Source: Apirhabdus apintestini (lineage in GTDB: Bacteria > Pseudomonadota > Gammaproteobacteria > Enterobacterales > Enterobacteriaceae). From it: DNA of 64,000 bases. The DNA lies in contig CP138906.1 in assembly GCA_033977085.1 (NCBI GenBank), positions 1,922,001-1,986,000 of the forward strand. Direction: 5' to 3'. Position numbers and translations under genes: made by a program. This document shows positions 20,424 to 31,830 of this stretch, piece after piece (positions within the stretch are counted from its first letter, which is position 1; each line of letters opens with the position of its first letter). The notes under the pieces are model-generated. The model did no database searches. It was given only the letters and a program-made list of their open reading frames with translations, and was not told the origin of the DNA.

Positions 20424-21170
20424 TCAGAAACTGTAATTTACGCCGGTTAACAGCACGCCGGTCCACGTTCTGTCGACCATCGGGCTGTCTTTTACTTCGT
20501 CTCCCAGGCGGATGTAGCGCCCCATTCCGTAAATGCTCCAGCTTTTGTCAAGCTTGTAGTTTACGGAGAGTTCTACGTAGGGGTTCCAGTCGCTGTCTGC
20601 TTTATAGCGATCCATACCGCTGCGCGCCGCTTCATGACTGCTGACGCCGTAATAGTATCGGTTCTGGTTTTCACTGCTCCAGACCGCACCAATCCCTGGG
20701 GTGATAGTCAAACCGCCCGCAGAATAGCTATAGAGCCAGCCCAAGTCCCAAATGACGCCGTTGCTTTCTCCCAGTACATCACCGCCCAGCGCGGTTCGCA
20801 GAAAGCCATACTGTGTGAAGTGCGCGTAGGAAAGCCCCGCCATCATCGTGGAGCGCCGATAGTCCAGGCGACGCATCGCGTGGTCGCCGCTATCTTTAGG
20901 CCGCATATGCAGCGGGTTGTACCAGGCGGTAACCGCAAGCTTATCGGTCTTATCATTCCAGAGATAGTAACCGGCGCTAAACCCGCGGAAATAGAAATCT
21001 TTCCCCACATAGCCTACAACCGGCACCGGCGAGGTTTTCGTATTAATGCCACGATAAGGGTAGTTTTCCATATACGCCGCCGCGCCCAGCGACCAGCTCC
21101 CTTCGGCATATGCGGTATTGACCGCAGCCGCAGCCACTGCCGCCAGTGCGAGAAGTTTGAATTTGGTCAC
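20424..21170 (-). CDS. mipA: mipA, MltA-interacting outer-membrane protein
   Basis: An intact 248-residue member of the MipA/OmpV family. A signal peptide (AAVAAAAVNTAYA) is followed by repeated amphipathic beta strands ending in the aromatic terminal YSF typical of outer-membrane barrels. MipA scaffolds the murein hydrolase MltA and PBP1B. The start appears to be GTG at 21170 (TKFKLLALA); AAGGA lies somewhat far upstream. Confidence 0.92.
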   Translation of the reverse strand: MTKFKLLALAAVAAAAVNTAYAEGSWSLGAAAYMENYPYRGINTKTSPVPVVGYVGKDFYFRGFSAGYYLWNDKTDKLAVTAWYNPLHMRPKDSGDHAMRRLDYRRSTMMAGLSYAHFTQYGFLRTALGGDVLGESNGVIWDLGWLYSYSAGGLTITPGIGAVWSSENQNRYYYGVSSHEAARSGMDRYKADSDWNPYVELSVNYKLDKSWSIYGMGRYIRLGDEVKDSPMVDRTWTGVLLTGVNYSF

Positions 21171-21560
21171 AATATACTCAATCCTTTTATTAAAAATAAT
21201 TACCTATAAGAGCGTTACCGAATGTCCCACTCTTTCACCATTTTACATAGTTTAATTACGGAATCCTGCACTTAATATGGCAACGCCCGGCCATTTTGTC
21301 TGTCTTTTTCATCGCCAGCGACTTTATCGGAACGCTGAGTATTTGATATTTCTCTGTTCCCGACTTGCAGCGACATGCAAGTTTTATAAATACATCTACG
21401 CTTAACCATAAGACGCAATGAAACTCTGTACGCGCTGGCGCTACTAATAACAACACGCTAAGCCTGCGCGGCGTACGCACAAAATTGTCTTCCGGGAGCC
21501 TCAACAATACCTATGAACGGCTCTTACTCCCTGTGCTAAAAAATGAAAGGATGGCATACC
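21171..21560. other. divergent intergenic region mipA / yeaG
   Basis: A 390-bp non-coding region that must hold promoters for both genes. In E. coli yeaGH is induced by nitrogen starvation and stationary phase, but I found no convincing sigma-54 consensus here. I see no RNA gene. Confidence 0.4.
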
Positions 21561-23494
21561 ATGAATATATTCGATCACTATCGCCAGCGCTACGAAGCTG
21601 CCAAGGACGAAGAGTTCACACTGCAGGAATTTCTTGCCGTTTGCCGGCAGGATCGCAGTGCCTATGCCAACGCCGCCGAGCGGTTATTGATGGCCATCGG
21701 CGCGCCGGAAATGGTCGATACCGCCCAGGAACCGCGCCTATCACGTCTATTTTCAAACCGGGTTGTTGCCCGCTATCCCGCATTTAAAGAATTTTACGGC
21801 ATGGAAGACGCCATTGAACAAATCGTCTCTTATCTAAAACACGCCGCGCAGGGTCTGGAAGAGAAAAACAAATTCTATACCTGTTAGGCCCGGTGGGCGG
21901 CGGTAAATCATCTCTTGCCGAGCGGCTTAAAGCGCTGATGCAAAAGGTCCCTATTTATGTACTCAGCGCCAACGGCGAGCGCAGCCCGGTGAACGATCAT
22001 CCCCTGTGCCTGTTTAACCCTCAGGAGGATGCGCAGATTCTGGAGCAGGAATATGGCATTCCGCGCCGCTACTTAGGGACTATCATGTCGCCCTGGGCGG
22101 CGAAGCGCCTGCACGAATTCGGCGGCGATATTACCAAATTCAGCGTAGTTAAAGTTTGGCCGTCGTCCTGGAGCAAATCGCCATCGCCAAAACCGAACCC
22201 GGCGATGAAAACAACCAGGATATCTCCGCGCTGGTCGGGAAAGTGGATATTCGTAAACTGGAAAACCATGCCCAGAACGATCCGGATGCTTATGGTTACT
22301 CAGGCGCTCTGTGCCGGGCTAACCAGGGCATTATGGAATTCGTCGAAATGTTTAAAGCACCGATTAAGGTGCTGCATCCGCTGCTGACAGCCACTCAGGA
22401 AGGTAACTACAACGGCACCGAAGGCATCTCCGCGCTGCCGTTCAACGGGATTATTCTGGCGCACTCCAACGAATCCGAATGGGTGCAATTCCGCAATAAT
22501 AAAAATAATGAGGCCTTTCTCGATCGCGTCTATATTGTCAAAGTGCCTTACTGCCTGCGTATTTCCGAAGAAATGCACATCTATGAGAAGCTGCTCGATC
22601 ACAGCGAGCTCGACGCATGCCTCATGCGCCCCCGGCACGCTGGAAACGCTGGCGCGTTTCTCTATTCTCTCGCGTTTGAAAGACCCGGAAAACTCAAGCA
22701 TTTATTCCAAAATGCGCGTTTATGACGGCGAAAGCCTGAAAGATACCGATCCGAAAGCGAAGTCGTATCAAGAATACCGTGACTACGCCGGCGTAGATGA
22801 AGGCATGAACGGCCTGTCGACCCGCTTTGCGTTCAAAATATTGTCCCGGGTGTTTAACTTCGATCACACCGAGGTGGCGGCAAACCCGGTGCATCTCTTC
22901 TTCGTGCTTGAGCAACAAATTGAACGGGAACAGTTTCCTCAGGAGCAGGCTGAGCGCTATCTCGAACACCTGAAAGGTTATCTTATCCCGAAATACGCTG
23001 AGTTTATTGGGAAAGAGATCCAAACGGCTTATCTCGAATCCTATTCAGAATACGGGCAAAACATCTTTGACCGCTATGTCACTTATGCAGATTTCTGGAT
23101 TCAGGATCAGGAATATCGCGATCCGGATACCGGCCAGCTTTTCGACCGGGAAGCGCTCAACGCAGAGCTGGAAAAAATTGAAAAACCTGCCGGTATTAGC
23201 AACCCGAAAGATTTTCGTAATGAAATCGTTAATTTCGTTTTGCGCGCCCGGGCAAATAATAATGGCCGCAATCCCAACTGGACTAGCTACGAAAAACTTC
23301 GCACCGTTATTGAGAAGAAAATGTTCTCGAATACGGAAGAGCTGCTGCCAGTGATTTCGTTTAACGCGAAAACCTCTACCGATGAGCAGAAAAAGCACGA
23401 CGATTTTGTCGATCGTATGATGGAAAAAGGCTATACCCGCAAGCAGGTGCGGCTACTGTGCGAATGGTATCTCCGCGTGCGTAAATCATCATAA
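21561..23494 (+). pseudogene. yeaG: yeaG, PrkA-family serine protein kinase, three frameshifts
   Basis: About 644 residues of the AAA+-like stress kinase YeaG. The Walker A motif GPVGGGKSSLAERL is followed by the conserved SPWAAKRLHEFGGDI, QGIMEFVEMFKAPIKVLHPL and LAHSNESEW blocks, and the C-terminus ends WYLRVRKSS. Breaks: an A loss near 21867 (EEKKQILYLLGP expected), a one-base loss near 22165 (WPSILEQIAIAK expected) and a one-base gain near 22611, where GAGCTCACG became GAGCTCGACG. The start is ATG at 21561. It forms an operon with yeaH. Confidence 0.92.
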
Positions 23495-23571
23495 CCATCA
23501 CCCAATATGGCCACCGGTCGCGCGCAGGCGCGACCCTGTTCCGGGACACGACTGCAGCAGTCAGGGGAATT

Positions 23572-24851
23572 ATGACCTGGTTTATCGACAGGCGCCTGAA
23601 CGGCAAAAATAAGAGCGCGGTCAATCGTCAGCGCTTTTTACGACGCTATAAAGCACAAATTAAACAGTCTATCTCCGGCGCTATTAATAAACGCTCGGTG
23701 ACCGACATTGACAGCGGCGAATCTGTCTCTATTCCACATGGTGATATCAGTGAGCCTATTTTCCATCAGGGACACGGCGGAATGCGCCATCGCGTACATC
23801 CGGGCAACGATCATTTCGTCCAGAACGATCGTGTAGAGCGCCCGCAGGGGGCGGGGGCGGTTCCGGCAGCGGCCAGGGCAGGCCAGCCAGGATGGCGAAG
23901 GTCAGGATGAGTTTGTGTTTCAGATTTCCAAAGACGAATATCTGGATCTGCTGTTTGAAGATTTGGCCCTGCCCAATCTGCAAAAAATCAGCAGCGGCAG
24001 CTAGTGGAGTTTAAAACCCATCGCTCCGGTTTTACCTCAAACGGCGTGCCGGCCAATATTAGCGTGGTGCGCTCTTTACAAAATTCGCTGGCGCGCAGAA
24101 CGGCAATGACCGCGGCGCGGCGCCGTGAATTACGTGAACTGGAAGCAAACCTGGAGCAGCTTGCCCGCAGCGAACCGGCCCAGCTTCTGGAAGAAGAGCG
24201 CCTGCGCAAAGAGATAAACGACCTGCGCGAGCGCATCGCCCGGGTTCCGTTTATCGATACCTTTGACCTGCGCTACAAAAACTATGAAAAACGCCCTGAA
24301 CCTTCCAGCCAGGCGGTAATGTTTTGTTTAATGGACGTCTCTGGCTCGATGGATCAGGCGACAAAAGAGATGGCCAAGAGGTTTTATATTCTGCTCTATC
24401 TGTTCCTGAGTCGGACGTATAAAAATGTGGATGTGGTGTATATCCGCCACCATACCCAGGCCAAAGAAGTAGATGAACATGAGTTCTTCTATTCTCAGGA
24501 AACCGGCGGCACCATCGTCTCCAGCGCGTTAAAACTGATGGATGAAGTGATTACGGCACGCTATAACCCCGCACAGTGGAATATTTATGCGGCCCAGGCG
24601 TCCGACGGGGATAACTGGGCCGATGACTCCCGCTGTGCCACGATATTCTGGCGAAAAAGATCCTGCCGGTAGTGCGCTATTATAGCTATATCGAAATTAC
24701 CCGGCGCGCGCATCAAACCCTGTGGCGAGAGTATGAACATTTGCAGTCATCTTTCGATAACTTCGCCATCCAGCATATTCGCGAGCAGGAGGATATCTAC
24801 CCCGTATTTCGCGAATTGTTTCGCACCCAGGTGCACGAATCGGCGCGTTAA
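23572..24851 (+). pseudogene. yeaH: yeaH, DUF444 von Willebrand-type protein, four frameshifts
   Basis: YeaH is the co-expressed partner of the YeaG kinase. The VWA-like MIDAS motif MDVSGSMDQATKEMAKRF is intact around 24330, with FYSQETGGTIVSSALKLMDEV downstream and a glycine-rich linker (QGGGGGSGSGQGQ) near residue 90. Breaks: G losses near 23848 and 23878, an A loss near 23982 (NLQKNQQRQLVEF expected) and a C loss near 24630 (DDSPLCHDILAKK expected). It ends RTQVHESAR-stop at 24849-24851. Its role in stress survival is known only genetically. Confidence 0.9.
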
Positions 24852-24863
24852 ACGCGCTATTTT

Positions 24864-24891
24864 CCCGGTGAGGCGCGCTCGCCGGGGTTTT
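24864..24891 (+). terminator. terminator after yeaH
   Basis: CCCGGTGAG and CTCGCCGGG (one G-T pair) around GCGCG, followed by GTTTT. It lies 12 bases after the yeaH stop and just before the convergent nimR end. Confidence 0.75.
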
Positions 24892-24907
24892 CAGGCCTCT
24901 TACTTTT

Positions 24908-25730
24908 TTAATTACCCGGGCTGGCGGCGATATGACAGAATGATATTTCTGACGTCAATGCTTCCAGATAGCGCCCCGGCGTTACGCCCAGCCCATTTTT
25001 AAACATGGTGATAAAGGCCGTGGTGGAATCATAGCCGAGTTCCTGCGCAACCTGCTGTACCGCTCGCCCTTCAATAAGGCGCCGTAATGCCAAAATTAAC
25101 AGAAGCTGATGTCGCCATTGCCTAAAGTTTAACCCGGTTTCACGAATAATCAGCCGCGACAGGCTGCGTTCGCTCATGGCCAGCCTTGCCGCCCACTGCG
25201 CTAATGTGCGCCGTTTTCCGGCTCGTGCGCCATCCCGGCGACAATAATCTGGATTTTGGGATGCCCGGAGACCGGCAGGTGCAAATGTTCGGCGGGCTGC
25301 TGCGGGAGTTCGTCAAACAGTACCTGCACCAGACGCCGGGTTTTCGGTTCCGCCAGCTTCGCAATACCCCGCTCGGCCAGCGATAAAATGAGTTCTCTCA
25401 CCAGCGGCGAAACGCGCAGCGTACAGCAGCGCGTTGGCATGGCCAGTGCCCTGGCGCGATAAATAAAAAGCAAATCTGCGCGTTGGCGGTTACCCGGTTC
25501 ATATGCGGCATCCCGCCCGGGATCCACACCGCATGCTGGGGCGGTACTATCCACATAGCGCCCTCTACTTCGCAGGTAACGCCGCCGTGCAAAGCCAGAA
25601 TAAGCTGCCCTTTACGATGCTGATGGCGCGCAACCTCGCTGCCGAATGCCTGCATCTGAATATGAAATGCCACGGCGGGATTGTCACCGCTATCGGGATC
25701 GTAACCCTCCAGCGCCAAATCATTATGCAT
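24908..25730 (-). pseudogene. nimR: nimR (yeaM), AraC-family regulator, two frameshifts
   Basis: An AraC-type repressor of about 273 residues. The cupin-like N-terminal half has ARHQHRKGQLILALHGG and WIVPPQHAVWIPGGMPH. The C-terminal DNA-binding pair of helix-turn-helices has SERSLSRLIIRETGLNFRQWR and VAQELGYDSTTAFITMFKNGLG. Breaks: a G loss near 25452 (IAPGALAMP expected) and a single-base loss near 25200. It is divergent from nimT, which in E. coli it represses; the pair confers resistance to 2-nitroimidazole. Confidence 0.9.
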
Positions 25731-25828
25731 AAAATTGTCCGAATTCAGCTATAGACTGTCATTTTAGCTTATTTCTCCTATCCAGGCTGCGCGCTATCCT
25801 ACTTGCTCTGACAGGAGATAGCTTATTT

Positions 25829-27023
25829 ATGAATAAACAGGCTGTAACGCGCGCGCCGTCGCGCGGATTAATGTTGTTGGGTATTTTGGCCATCGCCACG
25901 GTATTACGCGTCACATTTACCAGTATTGCGCCTTTGCTCGACGATATACGCACCGTCTTCCAACTAAGCACCGCGCAGACCGGTTTCCTGACCACGCTTC
26001 CGCTGCTGGCGTTCGCCGTTGTTTCGCCCCTCGCCGCCCGGCTGGCTCGCGGCCTCGGTATTGAGCGCAGCTTACTCGTGGCGCTAATCGCCGTAGGCAT
26101 CGGTATTGGTCTGCGTTCGGCCGGTACGGAAAATATGCTATGGCTGGGAACGCTGATCATTGGCTGCGGCATCGCGCTGGGTAATGTTCTGCTGCCCGCA
26201 TTGATTAAGCGCGACTTTGCCGATCGGGTCGCACGAATTACCGGCGCCTATTCATTAACCATGGGCATCGCTGCAGCAATCGGCTCCGCGCTGATGGTGC
26301 CCGTTGCGGCTCACGGTGGCTGGCAGCAGGCTCTGCTGGTACTGCTGTTTTTTCCGCTTGCTGCGCTACTGCTATGGCTGCCCCGGTACGCCGACACATT
26401 CCGGCAGGCGTCGCTTCAGCAAACCTGGCCCAGGGCGAGGTCTGTGGCGCTCTTCCCTCGCATGGCAGGTTACGCTATTTTTAGGGCTAAATTCGCTGGT
26501 TTACTATGTGGTTATCGGCTGGCTGCCGTCTATTTTGGTCAGTAATGGGTTTAGCCCGGAGCACGCGGGCTCGCTTCATGGTTTATTGCAGCTAGCAACT
26601 GCGGCACCGGGGCTATTTATTGGCGTTGTGCTGGCGCGTTTAAACGATCAGCGCGCAATTGCCGCCGCGACGGCCTTATTGAGCGCAATCAGTATGCTGG
26701 GCCTTTGGCTTGCTCCAGCCCTGGCCCCGGTGTGGGTTACGCTGTTCGGCTTCGGGGCCGGCGCCACGATGATTCTGGGTCTGACGTTTATTGGCCTGCG
26801 GGCCAGTTCCGCGCATCAGGCCGCCGCGCTATCGGGAATGGCGCAAAGTATCGGCTATCTGTTAGCAGCCTTTGGCCCGCCGTTGATAGGCAAGCTGCAT
26901 GATATCTCCGGCCACTGGAGCATACCGCTTGGCACTATCGTGCTATTTTCGCTGGTGATGGCCGGGTTTGGCGTGGGGGCCGGGCGCAATCGTGAAATTG
27001 ACACTATTAAGCATCGCCCCTGA
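25829..27023 (+). pseudogene. nimT: nimT (yeaN), MFS 2-nitroimidazole exporter, one frameshift
   Basis: About 398 residues of a 12-segment major facilitator. Conserved blocks include TGFLTTLPLLAFAVVSPLAARLARGLGIERS, LGNVLLPALIKRDFADRVARITGAYSLTMG and LGLTFIGLRASSAHQAAALSGMAQS. One base is lost between about 26400 and 26440, after which WRSSLAWQVTLFLGLNSLVYYVVIGWLP continues. The start at 25829 has AGGAG upstream. Regulated by divergent nimR. Confidence 0.9.
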
Positions 27024-27292
27024 GCGCATTTTTTTGGCGGTACATCACGCCGCCACCGTTCTTCCCGCGGTATAAATACGCCCGCATCTTCTTAAGCCTG
27101 CTCCCGCCGTCGCGACTATTTCCCCTCCGCCTGCCGCGCCCTGAGGTTCTCTGCTCATTCGCATCATGGCACGATCCGACTGGCCGCTACGGCGCTCCTC
27201 ACAAATTAAAATTGAACGCGTTATACTGCTATGCATCGGCGAAGCAACCGCACGCGCAAGCAACCTTTCTATAACCTAAAGCAGGAGATTCC

Positions 27293-27640
27293 ATGATTCA
27301 GTGTAAACGGGTATACGATCCCGCAAATAAAAACGACGGCTACCGTGTACTGATAGACCGGCTCTGGCCGCGCGGCATACGTAAAGAAGCGCTGGTTTTT
27401 GATGAATGGTGCAAAGCCGTTGCCCCCTCCGCTGAGTTGCGTAAGGCACTGCATAGCGAAACTATCGACTTTGCCGCTTTTCAGCATCAGTATCAGGAAG
27501 AATTGATAAAGGCACCTCAGGAAGTCGCACGTCTGGCGCAAAAAGCGCAGGAAGGCACGCTGACTCTGCTGTACGCGGCGCGTGATACTACGCAAAATCA
27601 CGCGCTGGTGCTGGCTGACTATTTACGCCAGGCGCTGTGA
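27293..27640 (+). CDS. yeaO: yeaO, DUF488 protein
   Basis: An intact 115-residue protein of the DUF488 family, with signature VLIDRLWPRGIRKE near the N-terminus and LLYAARDTTQNHALVLADYL near the end. Soluble, function unknown. AGGAG lies about 8 bases before the ATG. It marks the end of the block matching E. coli 39-40 min. Confidence 0.92.
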   Translation: MIQCKRVYDPANKNDGYRVLIDRLWPRGIRKEALVFDEWCKAVAPSAELRKALHSETIDFAAFQHQYQEELIKAPQEVARLAQKAQEGTLTLLYAARDTTQNHALVLADYLRQAL

Positions 27641-27885
27641 TGTCACTCCCGGCCTGTGCAAACCAATAAGGCCTCCCCGCCGATAAGAGCAATAATGCCC
27701 GCTTTTTTACAACGACACCGCTTTTGCCGCTACATTTTGGCTTTCAGCCCGCGTCAGGACAATGTTCTAAACTTAAGCACCTGATTCTAAAATTACGCTT
27801 TACGGATAATCTCCAGTCGCAGGGCGTGCATATTAATGCCGCAGGCGCGGCAACTTAGTGGCACGCAGCCCACAAACGGGCGCGT

Positions 27886-28232
27886 TTAGCGGATATCGTG
27901 ATGGTTTGCTCTCTCCAGATACCTGCACGGGGATGGAAATGAAGACTGGATTGGTAATAAATGCGCCGCGCGTACAAACGCAAACCCGGGCTTACCGTCA
28001 AACGCCACGATATTCTCCCCGGTTACCAGCCACAGCGCGCTGGAGCTTGTGCCCGACAGCGCGGTAAGCATTCCGTTAACAGGATTTATAAAGCGCTGCC
28101 CCGGCCGAAACAATCCAAACAAATTGACGCTTTTGCCAATATTAATACGCCCACCGGGGTTCGCGCGCCGATGATTAACGCCTGGCTTCCGGGTATGAGT
28201 TGAGGCATATAGCTTCCACGGTGATAATCCAT
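27886..28232 (-). pseudogene. small hypothetical protein, possible phage-type SH3-like fold, frameshifted
   Basis: Not firmly recognised. From ATG at 28232 the reading QLIPGSQALIIGAR passes, after adding one A near 28165, into NPGGRINIGKSVNLFGLF, then SSSALWLVTGENIV and FAFVRAAHLLPIQ. The pattern of an early AL-IG-R-NP-GR block, a WLV strand and a final AHL-P-I strand resembles short phage-associated proteins of about 100 residues. The frame is open to the TAA at 27886. It lies alone in the accessory stretch. Without the proposed base it would be two unrelated short frames. Confidence 0.4.
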
Positions 28233-29049
28233 TTGATTTACTGCCTACTTTAACAGCGCACGTGAATTAAGAGTAATCTTAATTATATGTGTCACCCGGT
28301 TTTCACCTGCCCCTCGCGCCCGCGTCTCCGATGGTACATAAGCCGGCCATTCTTTTGAGCGATAAATGATAGAGATAACCGGTAGCAATACCGTTAATCA
28401 GCGCTTACCGTGCACAAAATTAACCAGTAAAGCACCAAATCCCCTGTGTTTGACTTTCTAATTTTTAAGTGGTTACGATTGCAAGCTATTTTATTGGACA
28501 GGCTAACAGCATATTTTGCATTTAAAGTAAGCTAGGCTCCCTACGATTACCATAAATTCCAGCAATGTTCAGATATCCTTTTACCGCGATACTCAGAGTA
28601 AAGCACCGACAATACGTTTATCCGCATCAATTGCCTGTATACATTCTGCCTGCGTAAAGAACAGTAAAAATAGCGATTATTTATTAATGCGAAGCTTTTC
28701 GCCATTATTGTAAAAATTATGCCGCTCACTGAACTGTAAAACATCAGCACTTCTTCTATATTTCATTATTTCCATTGTTTTATTTCCAGCCTCTTCGTCA
28801 TCAGTTAATGCAACAAGCTATCATTAACCTTAACGGATAATAACTTTAATACTGCCGCAAGAAATGGGAAAAGCATACAAAAGTGGATTATGGTAAATGA
28901 CTTATCTTAAAACATAAGAGTGTCTATTTTAGAAGTTTATTTCATCCAGTAATATTTTCATCCCGTTACGAGACGTGGCAGATTATTCATAGCGAGTTAG
29001 TTCATAGAGTTATTAATGGAATACCCACAGTAATCACAGGAATTTGTAG
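28233..29049. other. AT-rich non-coding stretch upstream of the DUF1120 gene
   Basis: Roughly 800 bases of falling GC content with no gene I can support. One 67-codon minus-strand frame at 28547-28750 has an unlikely composition and no ribosome site. The last 150 bases probably contain the promoter and leader of the gene starting at 29050. Confidence 0.4.
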
Positions 29050-29744
29050 ATGAAAAAGAACGGAACCATCCTTATCGCTGCCTCACTGGCTGTTATTATC
29101 AATAGTGCCTTCGCCGCGGACAGCATCGATTTGAAAGTTATCGGCACTATTGAACCCAGCGCCTGTATCCCCACGCTCACCGGTGGCGCAATCATCGATT
29201 ACGGCACCATCAAAAATAGCGCAATCGCCAAAGATGACTACACTGCACTACCGGTAAAAACCCTAACATTCTCGATTAATTGCCAGGCGCCGACTAAGGT
29301 AGCGCTGAAATCTACCGATTTGCAAAAAGAAAGCGCGGTGATCCCCGTTGGTCAGACCGGCCTTGACGGAAAAACCTATACTGACGCGTCATATTATATT
29401 GCCGGGCTTGGGGCCGATAATGGGAAAAACGTAGGCGGCTATGGAATGATTATGGTCGGCAGCGACATTACTATTGATGGAACTATTACTCCCGGCATTA
29501 TATTTTCCGGAGATAATGGTGCTATGTGGGGTGGTGGTACATCGCAATTAGGGGCATGGATGAGTGCCGGCAGCTATAATTATATTTACAGTTTTTCCAA
29601 TGATGGTGAAAAACACCGCTAGCGCTGACCACACTAACTGGAACGTTAAAAACTCAGGCCTATATAAATAAAGGCTCAGAGCTTGATTTAACGCAGGCCG
29701 TTCATTTGAACGGACAAACCACGATTGGCTTCTATTATTTGTAG
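29050..29744 (+). pseudogene. secreted DUF1120-family protein, one frameshift near the end
   Basis: A signal peptide (AASLAVIINSAFA, cleavage before ADS) is followed by the DUF1120 pattern: DLKVIGTIEPSACIPTL, a strand-rich middle with FSINCQAPTKVALK, and a C-terminal LKTQAYINKGSELDLTQAV then TTIGFYYL. Two cysteines are spaced as in chaperone-usher fimbrial subunits, to which these proteins are distantly similar. The frame breaks at about 29612, where GAAAAACACCGC needs one more A. AGGAA precedes the ATG. No chaperone or usher gene is nearby. The role is unknown. Confidence 0.75.
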
Positions 29745-29771
29745 TTTTTTCCTACGCATTCCTGTAGGGCC

Positions 29772-29796
29772 GAGGGCATCATATGCCCTCCTTTTT
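29772..29796 (+). terminator. terminator of the DUF1120 gene
   Basis: GAGGGCAT and ATGCCCTC around CAT, followed by CTTTTT; 27 bases after the corrected stop codon. Confidence 0.85.
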
Positions 29797-30125
29797 AACA
29801 TTCATGAGAATATCCAACACGCTTAATATTCTGGTCAGGCAATCGAATAATATCAGATAAGATGCCTTTGATTTTACTAAGAGGTACTTTCATTAGATAC
29901 TTTGCATAAGCATTTATCTTAATATTATTTCGATGTCATTTCCGAACACACATCAGGTACTGGATTAAAAAGCTAATTTCACTTTTAAACGAATTATTAT
30001 CCTGGGCTCTCTATCACCAGAGTCGTCTCATTACGCATTGAGCCGCCTGCGTGCTATAGATTTAGCAAAATGAGCGACGTATTCTAAGGTTCCAGCTTAC
30101 TTATTATTCAGGATAGCCGCTTCTT
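29797..30125. other. intergenic region between DUF1120 gene and umuC
   Basis: AT-rich, with nothing recognised. It begins with the end of one convergent gene and finishes at the umuC stop. Confidence 0.4.
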
Positions 30126-31392
30126 TTAGCGCGCGATGGGTAAATCAGACAGCCGCGTCGTATAGCGCGGAGATAGCATTTCCCGCTTCATTCCCCAGGC
30201 TGGCTGCAGCCCCTGCCCGGCAAAATACAATTACCCTCGCCCATTTTTCTCGTTAATCTGATCCAGCACCGCCATTAACCGGGCGCTATTTTCTCGCGGC
30301 GCCGCTTCATCAAAAAGATTAAGCTGTGCTACGCCCTGGCTAAAAAGTCGCCCAGCATAACGCCCGCCTTCATATAACGATAACCGTCACGCCAGATGTT
30401 TTCGAGGCAGCGTATCGCCGCATTGATAATATCTCTGCTGTCCTGAGTCGGCGTCATCAGCGTTATCGATGCGCTATTGCCATAATAAGGGGCATTGAGC
30501 GTGAAGGGGCTGGTTTTCACAAAGACGGAAATATAGCGACAAAACTGATGCTCACCGCGTAATTTTTCGGCCGCGCGAGCGGCATAACTACACACTGCCT
30601 GACGCATATCCTCGTAATGTATGATACGTTCGCCGAAGCTTCTGCTACAGACAATCTCCTGTTTTACCGGCGCAAACTCTTCAATTTCCAGACACGACTC
30701 GCCGCGCAGCTCCCGGACGGTTCTTTCCAGCACGACATTAAAATGCCGCCGGATTAGCCGGGTATCGGCCTCGGCCAGCTGTAGCGCGGTTTTAATTCCC
30801 AGCGCGTCGAGCCTTCTCGCAATTTTACGCCCAACGCCCCATACTTCCTCAATGGGCGTCAGGGACATCAGTTTGCGCTGATGCACGACATTCGATAAAT
30901 CCACCACTCCGCCCGTTTTCTGTTGCCACTTTTTAGCGGCATGATTTGCAAGCTTTGCCAGCGTTTTGGTTTGCGCTATTCCTACGCCAATAGTGAGATG
31001 AGTACGCTGTCGCACGCTGGCGCGAATTTCGCGGCCAAACTCGCGCAAATTTCGGCAGTGGTTTATGCCAGACAGATCGCAAAAAGCTTCGTCGATACTG
31101 TAGATTTCACAGTGCGGCATCAGTTCCTCCAGCGTGCCCATCACCCGGCTACTCATATCCGCATACAGTTCATAATTCGAACTAAAGCAGGCAATGCCAT
31201 ATTTTCGGAAAGTCTCTTTTTGCTTAAAAAGGGCGCCCCCATCTGCACGCCAAGGGCTTTCGCCTCCGCGCTAAGCGCAATAACGCAGCCATCGTTATTA
31301 GAGAGCACCGCAACGGGTTTACCCTGTAAATCAGGGCGGAATACCGTCTCACAGCTGGCGTAAAAGCTATTCACATCACACAGTGCGAACAT
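30126..31392 (-). pseudogene. umuC: umuC, DNA polymerase V catalytic subunit, several lesions
   Basis: A Y-family translesion polymerase of about 422 residues. Catalytic carboxylates are seen in MFALCDVNSFYASCE and EIYSIDEAFCDLSG, the little-finger region in VLERTVRELRGESCLEIEEFAPVKQEI. Breaks: a T loss near 31230 (GAPFFKQKETFRKYG expected), a T loss near 30345 (GDFFSQGVAQLNLFD expected) and a one-base loss near 30300. An in-frame TAA also occurs at about 30228 within GRG-stop-LYFAGQG, unless it reflects paired indels. It follows umuD after 2 bases and shares the SOS promoter. Confidence 0.88.
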
Positions 31393-31394
31393 TA

Positions 31395-31814
31395 TCAGCC
31401 CAGCGATTTCACAACGTAAGTAACCACGCCGAATACGGTCAGGTCATTCTCATTCATCAGCGGGATAGGCTTATAGTGCGGATTCATTGGTATAAGCTGA
31501 ATCTCGGGATGGAGCTCGCAATTTTTAACCGTAAACCCGCCGTCGAGCGCTGCGACAATAATGTCCCCCTGTTTTGCGGTACGAGCGCTATCGACAATAA
31601 GCAGATCCCCATCACCGATACCTGCATCAATCATTGAATCACCGGCCGCCCGCACCAGATAGGTAGCGAAGGGATGGCTTATCATTAACTCATTGAGGTC
31701 GATTCTCTTCTCGACATAATCCTGCGCAGGGCTGGGAAAACCGCAGCAGACAAGATCGCTATAAAGCGGTAAAGGATTCTCTTTTTGTAAGCCAATAGAT
31801 GTAAGAAACTGCAT
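31395..31814 (-). CDS. umuD: umuD, polymerase V accessory protein and LexA-like autoprotease
   Basis: An intact 139-residue protein, the same length as in E. coli. The RecA-stimulated cleavage site Cys24-Gly25 lies in LVCCGFPSPAQDYVE, the nucleophilic serine in GDSMIDAG and the general-base lysine in FTVKNCEL. Cleavage gives UmuD', which with UmuC forms Pol V. I choose ATG at 31814 (MQFLTS) over an in-frame GTG at 31823, because it gives the family length and has GGGTGG upstream. A LexA box lies 17 bases before this start. Confidence 0.93.
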   Translation of the reverse strand: MQFLTSIGLQKENPLPLYSDLVCCGFPSPAQDYVEKRIDLNELMISHPFATYLVRAAGDSMIDAGIGDGDLLIVDSARTAKQGDIIVAALDGGFTVKNCELHPEIQLIPMNPHYKPIPLMNENDLTVFGVVTYVVKSLG

Positions 31815-31830
31815 AATAGCCACCCATAAA

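Noticed and set aside
21171..21560. Sigma-54 promoter for yeaG
   Set aside because: No TGGCAC-N5-TTGC match at acceptable spacing could be found.
28547..28750. 67-codon minus-strand frame in the AT-rich stretch
   Set aside because: Composition looks random and there is no ribosome site or domain pattern.
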